Positions 1 to 7,012 of a stretch of DNA of 64,000 bases are shown here, in pieces (position 1 is the first letter of the stretch; each line of letters begins with the position of its first letter). The DNA is from Anaerolineaceae bacterium UBA5211. GTDB taxonomy: Bacteria > Chloroflexota > Anaerolineae > Anaerolineales > Anaerolineaceae. The notes below the pieces were generated by a model that saw only the letters and a program-made list of their open reading frames with translations, was not told where the DNA came from and made no database searches. The stretch spans positions 1 to 64,000 of the forward strand of contig DHVJ01000030.1 in NCBI GenBank assembly GCA_002412595.1, written 5' to 3'. Made by a program: the position numbers and the translations under genes.

Positions 1-8
1 TAGTCATT

Positions 9-37
9 TCAGGGGGAGGGCCAGGGGTGAGGGTCAA
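9..37. repeat. REP-like repeat, copy 1
   Basis: A 29-bp sequence, rich in G on this strand, identical to the copy at 171-199. A third, diverged copy in opposite orientation lies at 584-606, and a 12-bp inverted piece (CCCTCCCCCTGA) lies at 127-138. The reverse complement reads as the CCCTCACCC-type repeat often found dispersed in bacterial genomes; that comparison is from general knowledge. No gene was recognised between 38 and 170. Confidence 0.8.
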
Positions 38-170
38 GCTGGGGCGGTGAGGGGTATTGTGGCATGCGTGGTAGTGTCAAGGAGCCCTTTGCCAGAGCGA
101 TGAACGCAGATACGCAACATTCCACTCCCTCCCCCTGAAGGAATGTCAGATATAAAAAAACTTAGCCAAT

Positions 171-199
171 TCAGGGGGAGGGCCAGGGGTGAGGGTCAA
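171..199. repeat. REP-like repeat, copy 2, overlapping a gene end
   Basis: Exact 29-bp duplicate of 9-37. It overlaps the 3' end of the DUF559-like gene: the last residues (DPHPWPSP) and the stop codon are encoded by the repeat itself. Confidence 0.8.
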
Positions 200-536
200 T
201 ACCCAACGCTGCCCTGACTGCCTCAACCACCTGATTCATATCCTTCTCAACCTGATCATTCGTAAAACGGATTACCCGGTAACCAAGTTTCTCAAGCGCT
301 TTTTCTCTTTCCTGATCTTGAACTTCCCTGCCAACATGCACGCCCCCATCCACCTCGATGATCAGTCTCCGGCTCCAACAGCAAAAATCAACCACGTACA
401 GGCCAATCGGCTTTTGCCGATAGAATTTATGGCCATCCAACTGGCGATTGCGTAATACACGCCATAATGTTTGTTCAGCTCTGGTGGGTTGTTTACGGAA
501 ATTCCGCGCGAGTTCAATGGATGATTTTGAGGTCAT
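171..536 (-). CDS. DUF559 endonuclease-like protein
   Basis: This is a 121-residue protein of the DUF559 family, a small PD-(D/E)XK-type fold related to Vsr-like very-short-patch endonucleases. The N-terminal part shows the family pattern ARNFRKQPTRAEQTLW (residues 10-25). It is followed by the core YVVDFCC and LIIEVDGGVH, whose D, E and D residues are the likely metal ligands and active site. The length is normal for the family. No clear ribosome binding site precedes the ATG. The last eight codons and the stop lie inside the REP-like repeat, and a diverged inverted copy of that repeat lies about 50 bp upstream of the start, so gene and repeats form a cassette. DNA cleavage is a family expectation; the biological role is unknown. 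Confidence 0.75.
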   Translation of the reverse strand: MTSKSSIELARNFRKQPTRAEQTLWRVLRNRQLDGHKFYRQKPIGLYVVDFCCWSRRLIIEVDGGVHVGREVQDQEREKALEKLGYRVIRFTNDQVEKDMNQVVEAVRAALGIDPHPWPSP

Positions 537-583
537 ATTGTTTATTCCACAAAAAATTAGGGTTGCGTTATTCTAACCAAGTT

Positions 584-618
584 CCCCTCACCCTTGACCC
601 TCTCCCACGGGGAGAGGG
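584..618. repeat. REP-like repeat, copy 3, with perfect hairpin
   Basis: A diverged copy of the 9-37 repeat in the opposite orientation (CCCTCACCCTTGACCCTC). It ends in a perfect inverted repeat, CCCTCTCCC-ACG-GGGAGAGGG. It bounds the upstream side of the DUF559 gene and supplies the stop codon (588-590) of the leftward fragment at 588-800. Confidence 0.7.
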
Positions 619-800
619 AAAACCGTCCCGCGCGACAGGGTCAGGTTGAAGTAATCGCAAAAGTGCCGCACCGTTGCCTCGGTCGAGCTATAGCGCACCC
701 CGATCGAGAAGACAGTACCAATTACGCACAGTGGCAGGCTTTGGTAGAAATTGGCTTGGTCAAGTTGAAGATTTGTAAAATCGAGATGCTTTCGGCAATA
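588..800 (-). pseudogene. Probable gene remnant (C-terminal fragment)
   Basis: On the minus strand a stop-free frame reads like real protein over about 55 residues, including the segments NLQLDQANFYQSLPLCVIG and VRYSSTEATVRHFCDYFNL. It then runs into the REP-like repeat, which supplies the tail PLPVGEGQG and a stop. Upstream (above about 800) the DNA turns AT-rich and no start is convincing, so only the 3' part of a gene seems to remain, perhaps cut off when the AT-rich cassette arrived. The family was not identified. The call rests on the protein-like residue pattern alone. Confidence 0.35.
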
Positions 801-876
801 AACGGAAAGCTTAATAATAACAAAATGTTGTTCTCTGAAATTAAGAGCCGTTTGTATAATATATTTTTTAAATTTC

Positions 877-2565
877 CTAAAGCCTTTTTTCTAAGGTAGC
901 AACTAATGCTGTAATAATCTCTGCCCGATTTGGGTTTAACGCATTCTCTGGGTTTTCACACACACAATCCGCAACTTTTGTTTTTACTCTTTCTTCAATT
1001 TCTTTGTCCCATTTTTTACCATGACAAAGAAAAGAATTTTTTGCTCTCTCCGACCATTTCTTTCCTGAAACGTTTTTATTTATTTTTAAATCAACTGCAA
1101 ATTCAACTTTTAATGAATCAAGATAAACTTCGGGATTAATTAAATCTTCGAGTTCTGCATCATTCATTCCCAAACAAATTGTAAAAGTACATATTTTTTC
1201 ATCTAAATACCCTCTTGCTTTTGCCTCTTCAAATGATTTTCTACCACTATCATCATCATCCAAAAACACATGAAAACGACATAACATATCAGACAACAAG
1301 GATAATTTATATGACAGTTTGTTGGCCCCACCAATCTCATCAATCATCATGTAATTATTTGTAAGAACTTTTGAAAGAATACTACTTTGTAGAGGAAGTA
1401 ATGAGCGCAAAATCCTTTTGTCACTAACCCCTTCAACAACAAGAACGAAGTCAGCATTTATTAAGTTGTCTGACGCTTGAATTCCTAACAACTCACGAAT
1501 ATCCTTAATTTTTTTTGCTGGTTTAGCCGTATGTTGGTTAATAATTATGTTTGAAGAAATATTTTCCCTATCAATAAATAGTGGATTATGAGTGGAAATC
1601 AATACTTGGCTAGAATATGATATATCGTTCAGAATTCTCTTTAACTCGTGCATAGCCGATGGATGCAAATGGGATTCAGGTTCTTCGATAGCAATAATTG
1701 AAGAACTATTCGAGCCATATTTTTCCTTTAGAAGAGCAAGAGTCACTAAACTCTTTATTCCATCTCCTTTATATTCAATACCCGTTCGTGATCCATCATC
1801 TATTACTACCTCGACATCTCTTCGCAAAGATGACATCCGTAAATCTTCAGAAATTCCTATTGTCACATCTTTAATTCCAGGCAAGAACTTTATCAAGGGT
1901 TCTTTTATACGAACCGCTAGATTTGACATAATTGGTTGCTGTAATTCTGTTATCTTCGCCAAAGCTTGAATATATTCAGGTTCTGTTTCAAGTATCTTCA
2001 ATTCATCGGATACCATACCACGAATAATGTCAATAGCTTCACGATCTGTTCTAACAGCCGGGATATAATTAAAATAGATTCTTTCAATAATGAACTGCGA
2101 TATTTCTATTGATTTCTTATTAAAAACCCTTGATCCTTTTCCAGGTTTTAAAATTCCCACACTATAATCATTCTCCCCACATTTTATTATTATTGGTAAT
2201 AAACCATTTAAATCAGAACCAATTTCTCCATTAAATTCTTCGTTTTCTTCTGATGTAAGCTCAAATTCAAGATGAAATATTGAGTTTGTACTTTGTGTAC
2301 GACTCTGCAATTCAATAGGAAAATCCCTCTCCCAAAAATATAAATCTTCATGTCTTAGATAATAATCCCGTGGCATATAACGACTATTATATTTATATTT
2401 TTGAGCATATTTCTCAAGCATTTTCATAGCCACATTCAATGCTCGCAATATGTTGGATTTTCCCTCATTATTCTTGCCAACCAATACTGTAAAATCAGAG
2501 ATTGTGATTTTATAGGCTTTAGTAATACTTCGATAATTGGTAATAGAAAACTTCGTTAATTTCAT
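877..2565 (-). CDS. OLD-family ATPase/TOPRIM endonuclease
   Basis: This 562-residue protein has the two-part build of overcoming-lysogenization-defect (OLD) nucleases. The N-terminal SMC/ABC-like ATPase shows Walker A GKNNEGKSN (30-38), a signature-like KGDGIKSL (266-273), Walker B IIAIEEPESHLHP (290-302) and the H-loop STHNP (324-328). The C-terminal TOPRIM domain shows VVEG (E378), DDDDSG (436-441) and ELEDL (471-475). All key residues are present, so it is probably an active ATP-regulated DNA nuclease. It lies 50 bp downstream of the protease gene and is probably co-transcribed with it. No UvrD/GajB helicase (Gabija), separate TOPRIM effector (PARIS) or reverse transcriptase is adjacent. 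The gene is markedly AT-rich, which suggests transfer. A defence role is inferred. Confidence 0.85.
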   Translation of the reverse strand: MKLTKFSITNYRSITKAYKITISDFTVLVGKNNEGKSNILRALNVAMKMLEKYAQKYKYNSRYMPRDYYLRHEDLYFWERDFPIELQSRTQSTNSIFHLEFELTSEENEEFNGEIGSDLNGLLPIIIKCGENDYSVGILKPGKGSRVFNKKSIEISQFIIERIYFNYIPAVRTDREAIDIIRGMVSDELKILETEPEYIQALAKITELQQPIMSNLAVRIKEPLIKFLPGIKDVTIGISEDLRMSSLRRDVEVVIDDGSRTGIEYKGDGIKSLVTLALLKEKYGSNSSSIIAIEEPESHLHPSAMHELKRILNDISYSSQVLISTHNPLFIDRENISSNIIINQHTAKPAKKIKDIRELLGIQASDNLINADFVLVVEGVSDKRILRSLLPLQSSILSKVLTNNYMMIDEIGGANKLSYKLSLLSDMLCRFHVFLDDDDSGRKSFEEAKARGYLDEKICTFTICLGMNDAELEDLINPEVYLDSLKVEFAVDLKINKNVSGKKWSERAKNSFLCHGKKWDKEIEERVKTKVADCVCENPENALNPNRAEIITALVATLEKRL

Positions 2566-2615
2566 AATAACCTTATCATGGATACTCGGTTTATTTATTA
2601 CTAATAGAAAATTTT

Positions 2616-3467
2616 TTATCTTTTTACAATATTCAATACATCAAATATATGCTGCTTATTTTCTAATAGAACTCCTGCCTTCACGTAATAACCTAGATGA
2701 ACAGGTATATTCATTTCAGAAAATGGGATTTGTGATGTAGGTATATCCCTTATTTGAATATCCCCGTGGATTGATAATTGTGGTCCAGCAAATAGAATAC
2801 CAATAAGGTATGCTCTACTACCGATAACGACATTTGTACCTTTTGTATAACTACCTTGATTTAATATGAGGATTGGTGAGCCAGACGACCCCGGAAAAGC
2901 CGCCATGTCAATAACACCTGTTGGTTTTCCTTGGAAATCTATTGCAGGATGTGTCGCTGTTATCCCACTTCTTAAAATCGGGAAATTATTTGTGTCATCC
3001 CATAAGCCAATAGGATAGCCCACCATTTTCACATCCTCAATCGCCGATAATTCTTCTAGTGTATTATTAGATGGCACTAGATTTTCAGCAAATGGTGCAT
3101 AAAATATTTCCTTGTTCTGTAATTTTGCTTGCTTGATTAATATTTCTAACGGTAGTGCACACAAATCGATATCATTAACAAACTCTATCCAGTAGTTTTT
3201 AAATCCTTTTATCTTGAAAGAAAAAGAGTTTTTACTAGGTTTTTTTTTGTTATCCTCAAACAAAGCTTCATGGAAGAAAAATTCTCCTTCAACTGCATTG
3301 TTGATTACATGCTTATTTGTAATTATCACGGGAAGAAATAGATTTTCATTAATTTTGTAATTAAAGAAAAAACCTGTCCCTATTGATTCAGAATCATCTG
3401 GCAGTTTTGCAACTATTCTTGTGGTTGTGTAAAGTAATAAATTTGAGAGTGATGCGACATCAAACAT
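2616..3467 (-). CDS. Trypsin-like serine protease, partner of the OLD nuclease
   Basis: A 283-residue S1-type (trypsin/HtrA fold) peptidase. The catalytic triad is visible: His53 in ITNKHV, Asp101 in NDIDLCAL and Ser195 in PGSSGSP. GYP (150-152) before the serine region is usual for bacterial members. A longer frame reaches 3530, but the start at 3467 follows a near-perfect AGGAGGG three bases upstream and is preferred. There is no signal peptide, no PDZ domain and no obvious membrane segment, so it probably acts in the cytoplasm. It is the first gene of a two-gene unit with the OLD nuclease and shares its AT-richness. Trypsin-like domains are used as effectors in some antiphage systems; a protease effector or a regulator of the nuclease are both possible here. 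Confidence 0.82.
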   Translation of the reverse strand: MFDVASLSNLLLYTTTRIVAKLPDDSESIGTGFFFNYKINENLFLPVIITNKHVINNAVEGEFFFHEALFEDNKKKPSKNSFSFKIKGFKNYWIEFVNDIDLCALPLEILIKQAKLQNKEIFYAPFAENLVPSNNTLEELSAIEDVKMVGYPIGLWDDTNNFPILRSGITATHPAIDFQGKPTGVIDMAAFPGSSGSPILILNQGSYTKGTNVVIGSRAYLIGILFAGPQLSIHGDIQIRDIPTSQIPFSEMNIPVHLGYYVKAGVLLENKQHIFDVLNIVKR

Positions 3468-3531
3468 TATCCCTCCTAAAATAAACAGCAATTTATTTCC
3501 AATTTTTATTATATACATAATAATTTCCACA

Positions 3532-3565
3532 ATTCGTTCCTTAGAAACGAATCCTTATTCGTTTC
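3532..3565 (-). promoter_or_regulatory. Operator-like dyad upstream of protease/nuclease cassette
   Basis: A perfect 9-bp inverted repeat, GAAACGAAT-CCTT-ATTCGTTTC (3544-3565), sits with a third half-site ATTCGTT (3532-3538) about 70-100 bp upstream of the protease start. An AT-rich TATAAT (minus strand, 3508-3513) lies between the dyad and the gene. No regulator gene is adjacent, so the binding protein is unknown. Confidence 0.5.
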
Positions 3566-3572
3566 CTCAAAC

Positions 3573-3630
3573 TGTCAACTTTTGTCAGGAACAAATCCGC
3601 AATTTTTTATAAATGTCAACTTTTGTCAGG
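3573..3630. repeat. 17-bp direct repeat next to tRNA-fMet
   Basis: TGTCAACTTTTGTCAGG occurs at 3573-3589 and again at 3614-3630, 41 bp apart, with a shorter TTTGTCAAC at 3632-3640. The TGTCAA start and tandem layout resemble the multiple transposase sites at the ends of Tn7/IS21-type elements, but no transposase is present. The repeats lie at the boundary between the AT-rich cassette and the tRNA gene. Confidence 0.5.
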
Positions 3631-3640
3631 CTTTGTCAAC

Positions 3641-3670
3641 AAACAAAAAAACCACCTTCTCAGGTGGTTT
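3641..3670 (-). terminator. Terminator of tRNA-fMet
   Basis: Stem AAACCACCT / AGGTGGTTT with a TCTC loop (3649-3670). On the minus strand it is followed by a T-rich run (complement of 3641-3648). It lies 13 bp beyond the 3' end of the tRNA. Confidence 0.8.
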
Positions 3671-3683
3671 CCTCTTTATTTAG

Positions 3684-3755
<72 letters not shown>

Positions 3756-3891
3756 ACGACGAATGACAATATTACCATGCGCCCATAGGCATGTCAAGCA
3801 ACGCGCTTGCATTGCCCCCTTTTCTTATCTAATTCTGATACTTTCTATCCGAAATCACCGCTCATAATAAGAATAACCACACGGAGGTGTT

Positions 3892-4239
3892 ATGGCCATG
3901 TTAGCTGAACTGAAATGCAGTGTCTGCCAGGCGGGCGATCTGCCCCTGACGGACGAAGAGATCAAGGAATTCTCCCATCAGGTGCCAGATTGGCATCTGA
4001 TTGAAGAGCAGGGCGTGCTGAGACTCCAGCGCACCTTCAAATTCAAAGATTACCCCGCCGCGCTGGCCTTCACCCAGGCCGTCGGTCAGGCTGCCGAAGC
4101 AGCCGGGCATCACCCCGCCCTGCTGACCGAATGGGGACGCGTCACGGTCACCTGGTGGACGCACAAGATCCACGGCCTGCATGAGAACGACTTCATCATG
4201 GCCGCTAAAACCGATCAGTTGTATTCAGGGGATAAGTAG
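3892..4239 (+). CDS. phhB: Pterin-4a-carbinolamine dehydratase
   Basis: A 115-residue member of the PCD/DCoH family, which dehydrates 4a-hydroxytetrahydropterin during recycling of the aromatic-amino-acid hydroxylase cofactor, or acts in related pterin or molybdopterin metabolism. The core signature is clear near the C-terminus: HHPALLTEWGRVTVTWWTH, with the paired histidines and the later W..H of the active site. A Cys pair (CSVC, about 9-12) at the N-terminus is unusual. GGAGG lies 4 bases before this ATG; an in-frame ATG at 3898 has a more typical spacing and may be the true start. No hydroxylase gene is nearby. It stands alone, facing the asparagine-synthase gene. Confidence 0.9.
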   Translation: MAMLAELKCSVCQAGDLPLTDEEIKEFSHQVPDWHLIEEQGVLRLQRTFKFKDYPAALAFTQAVGQAAEAAGHHPALLTEWGRVTVTWWTHKIHGLHENDFIMAAKTDQLYSGDK

Positions 4240-4243
4240 TAGA

Positions 4244-6136
4244 TTAGTTGTCCAGGTAAGCCTGCGCCCACAGTTCCAGGCACAGCAGGCCCCACACGCT
4301 GCGGCCGAAAGCCCGTTCGGAATCCAGCAGCGGCGCCACCTGGTCGAGGTTGAACCAGCCGCGCTGGCGCGCGCGTTCGCTCAGCAGCGTATCGCGCACA
4401 AAGCCGCGCACCGGTTCGCGCTGGTACCACTCGGACAGCGGCACGGGGAAGCCCATCTTGTCGGTGCGTTCCACAATGCCCTGCGGCAGCAGTTGGCTCA
4501 CCACCTTGCGGAAAATGTGCTTGGAGCGCCCACCCTCGAACTTGATGGCTGGCGGCATGCTGGCTGCCAATTCCACGATGCGGTGGTCCAGCAGCGGCAC
4601 GCGCGACTCCAGCGAAACCAGCATGCTGGTGCGGTCTTCCACCTGCAGCAGCGCCGGTAAGAGCGTCAGCAGGTCAAAGCGCGTCATCTTGTTGATATAG
4701 GATTTTGACCCGCCCGAGTTGAAGATGTCGCTGAAAGCCTGGAAGGTATCATATCCATTCACCGGCGCGGCCAGGTCGCCGCTCAATAATTGCTTCATTT
4801 CCATGCCGCGATCCACCAGGCGGTAGTAGCGCGCCGCTTGAGAATCGAACAGCCCCTGGCTCCAGAAGTAGCGCAGCATAGGCTCGTAGCCCTTCAATTG
4901 GGGCAAGTTGGGCAATATGGTGTCAAAACTGACCACGTACTTGGCGTCTTCCTGCGTGCCCTGGATGCCGCCGCGGATGCACTCCTCCAGGTAAGCCACC
5001 AGATAGCGCGTGTACCCGCCGAAGACCTCGTCGCCGCCTTGGCCGCCCAGCACCACTTTGACGTTCTGCTTGGCCAACTGCGAAACCATCAACTGCGGGA
5101 AGATGCCCGGCCCGGCCGCCGGTTCGTCCATGGCGTACACCAGCTTGGGCATCAGCTCCACAAAGTCCTGCTCCGTGGGGAAGATCTCGTGGTGAATGCT
5201 GCCGGCTTTTTCGGCCGCCATGCGCGCGTAGGCTGTCTCGTCGTAACGCGGGCTTTCTTTGAAGCCGCCCGAGAAGGTATGGATGGGATTTTCCAGCAGT
5301 GAGGCTGCCAGGCAGGTGACGGTGGAGGAATCCAGCCCGCCGCTCAGGTGCGTGCCCACCGGCACGTCCGCGCGCAGTTGGATGCGCACCGCGTCTTCAA
5401 GCAAACGGGTCAGTTGGTATTCAAAGTACTCGGCCGTGTGATCGGTATCGACTGTGAAGTCCAGATCCCAATACTTTTGGATATTCAGTTCACCGCCGGC
5501 ACTCAATTCCATCCAGCATCCGGGGTCCAGCTTGCGAATATTATGGAAGAGCGTTTTGTCACCCAGACAGAATTGGAAGGTCAGGTAATCGGCCATGCCC
5601 TGCGGGTCAACCTCGCGCCCCACTTGCCCGGAGGCAAAGATGGCTTTGATCTCGGAGCCGAACACAAACTGCTCAGCGTCTTTGTAATAATAGAAGGGTT
5701 TGATGCCCAGGCGGTCGCGCGCGGCAAACAGCTTGCGTTCCTGGCTGTCCCAGATGGCAAAGGCAAACATGCCATTCAAGCGCTTGACCGCGTCCGGCCC
5801 TTCCAGCATGAACAGGCGCAAGATGACTTCGGTGTCGGAATTGGAAAAGAATTGGCAGCCCTTGCCGGCCAGCTGCTGGCGCAGCTCCACGTAGTTGTAG
5901 ATCTCGCCGTTATAGACAATCCAGTAACGGCCGCTTTCATCCCGCATGGGCTGGTGCCCGGCTTGCGACAAATCAATGATGCTCAGGCGCAGGTTGGAAA
6001 TGCCCAGGTTTTCATCCGTGTAGAATCCGCGATCATCCGGCCCGCGGTGGCCGATGCTGTCCGCCATGCGCTGCAGCGTGCTTTCTTCCACCTTGTGTCC
6101 TTTATCGTTGTTGTAGATGCCGCAAATTCCGCACAT
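4244..6136 (-). CDS. asnB: AsnB-type glutamine-dependent amidotransferase
   Basis: A 630-residue asparagine-synthetase-family enzyme. The N-terminal Ntn glutaminase begins MCGICGIY with Cys2 as nucleophile. The synthetase domain has the ATP-binding PP-loop SGGLDSS at 265-271. Length and domain order are normal for AsnB. It is the last gene of the leftward sugar-nucleotide operon, 10 bp after the glycosyltransferase. In such settings AsnB homologues often amidate sugar uronic acids rather than aspartate (WbpS/WbmI-type proteins are known examples). Given the UDP-ManNAc3NAcA genes upstream, uronamide formation on a surface glycan is a reasonable inference. Plain asparagine synthesis cannot be excluded. 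Confidence 0.88.
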   Translation of the reverse strand: MCGICGIYNNDKGHKVEESTLQRMADSIGHRGPDDRGFYTDENLGISNLRLSIIDLSQAGHQPMRDESGRYWIVYNGEIYNYVELRQQLAGKGCQFFSNSDTEVILRLFMLEGPDAVKRLNGMFAFAIWDSQERKLFAARDRLGIKPFYYYKDAEQFVFGSEIKAIFASGQVGREVDPQGMADYLTFQFCLGDKTLFHNIRKLDPGCWMELSAGGELNIQKYWDLDFTVDTDHTAEYFEYQLTRLLEDAVRIQLRADVPVGTHLSGGLDSSTVTCLAASLLENPIHTFSGGFKESPRYDETAYARMAAEKAGSIHHEIFPTEQDFVELMPKLVYAMDEPAAGPGIFPQLMVSQLAKQNVKVVLGGQGGDEVFGGYTRYLVAYLEECIRGGIQGTQEDAKYVVSFDTILPNLPQLKGYEPMLRYFWSQGLFDSQAARYYRLVDRGMEMKQLLSGDLAAPVNGYDTFQAFSDIFNSGGSKSYINKMTRFDLLTLLPALLQVEDRTSMLVSLESRVPLLDHRIVELAASMPPAIKFEGGRSKHIFRKVVSQLLPQGIVERTDKMGFPVPLSEWYQREPVRGFVRDTLLSERARQRGWFNLDQVAPLLDSERAFGRSVWGLLCLELWAQAYLDN

Positions 6137-6146
6137 GATTCCTCTT

Positions 6147-7004
6147 TTACAGGTTGATGCGTGAAGCCGTACGGCGGTTCTTCAGGCTCCCCAGGCGGTA
6201 CTGCTCGACTGCCGACGCAGGGTCCTGGCGGTACAGCTTGCGCAAGCCGCGGTACTGGCTGCGCCAGCCGCCGAAAGGCCACCAATACAGCAGTCCCATG
6301 GTGAAGTAGCCCAGCATGGTCACGCTGCCGATCATCTTGCTGCCGCCCTTCTTCTGGTCATAGCGCAGCACAAAGGGCACTTCCGCGAAGCGGCAGCCCA
6401 TCATCTTCAGTTTCACAATGATCTCAAGCGTGGAGGTGAAGCCCAGTCCACGCATCTGGATGAGGTTGTTGCCGAAGATGGCCAGCGCGTCCTGGATGAC
6501 GGCCACGCGGTAAGCGCGGAAGCCGCAGGAGTAATCGCGCACGCCCTTAACGCCGAATACCATGCGCATGAACACATTGGCCATGCGGCTGATAAAAGCA
6601 CGGTAGCCGTTCACGCCCATCTGCCCGCCCCCCGGCTGGAAACGCGAGGTGTTGACCACGTCGTAACCTTCATTGAGCTTCTCGATCATGCTGAACAGGT
6701 ACTTGGGCTCGTGCGTGTCGTCGCCCTCTACGCGCACCAGGTAATCACCGCGCTTGGCGTGCCAGGCAATGTATTCAAAGCCGTCGCGTTCGGTCTCGCC
6801 CAACCCACGGTTAATGGGATGTTCCAACACCACCAGGTTGAGGTCATCCTTGGACTGCTCCAAAATATTGCCGGTGCTGTCGGTGCTGCCGTCGTTGACC
6901 ACTACCAGGCGGTATTCCTGATCGCCTAAAACTTCCTTGATCTTGACCAATAAATTGGGCAGGTCGGTTTCTTCGTTATAAGCTGGTAATAAAATCCAGA
7001 TCAT
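6147..7004 (-). CDS. Family 2 glycosyltransferase (DPM1-like)
   Basis: A 285-residue GT-A glycosyltransferase resembling polyprenyl-phosphate mannose/glucose synthases. It has the N-terminal strand WILLPAYNEE, the nucleotide motif VVVNDGSTDST and a metal-binding-type EGDDTHEP. The segment YDQKKGGSKM is a typical DPM1-like loop. A short hydrophobic stretch (MLGYFTMGLLYWWPFGGW) near the C-terminus may touch the membrane. It lies in the operon between the UDP-sugar dehydrogenase and AsnB genes. It probably transfers a sugar made by the neighbouring enzymes to a lipid carrier or glycan; donor and acceptor cannot be read from sequence. Confidence 0.85.
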   Translation of the reverse strand: MIWILLPAYNEETDLPNLLVKIKEVLGDQEYRLVVVNDGSTDSTGNILEQSKDDLNLVVLEHPINRGLGETERDGFEYIAWHAKRGDYLVRVEGDDTHEPKYLFSMIEKLNEGYDVVNTSRFQPGGGQMGVNGYRAFISRMANVFMRMVFGVKGVRDYSCGFRAYRVAVIQDALAIFGNNLIQMRGLGFTSTLEIIVKLKMMGCRFAEVPFVLRYDQKKGGSKMIGSVTMLGYFTMGLLYWWPFGGWRSQYRGLRKLYRQDPASAVEQYRLGSLKNRRTASRINL

Positions 7005-7012
7005 GCCTTTCC

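Noticed and set aside
877..3467. Gabija or PARIS system
   Set aside because: The OLD-type nuclease has no UvrD-like helicase or separate TOPRIM effector nearby; the partner is a protease, so these labels do not fit.
4181..6157. Long rightward open frames opposite asnB and the wbp-like genes
   Set aside because: They have no ribosome binding sites or recognisable domains and lie antisense to well-supported genes, so they are shadows of the real coding strand.
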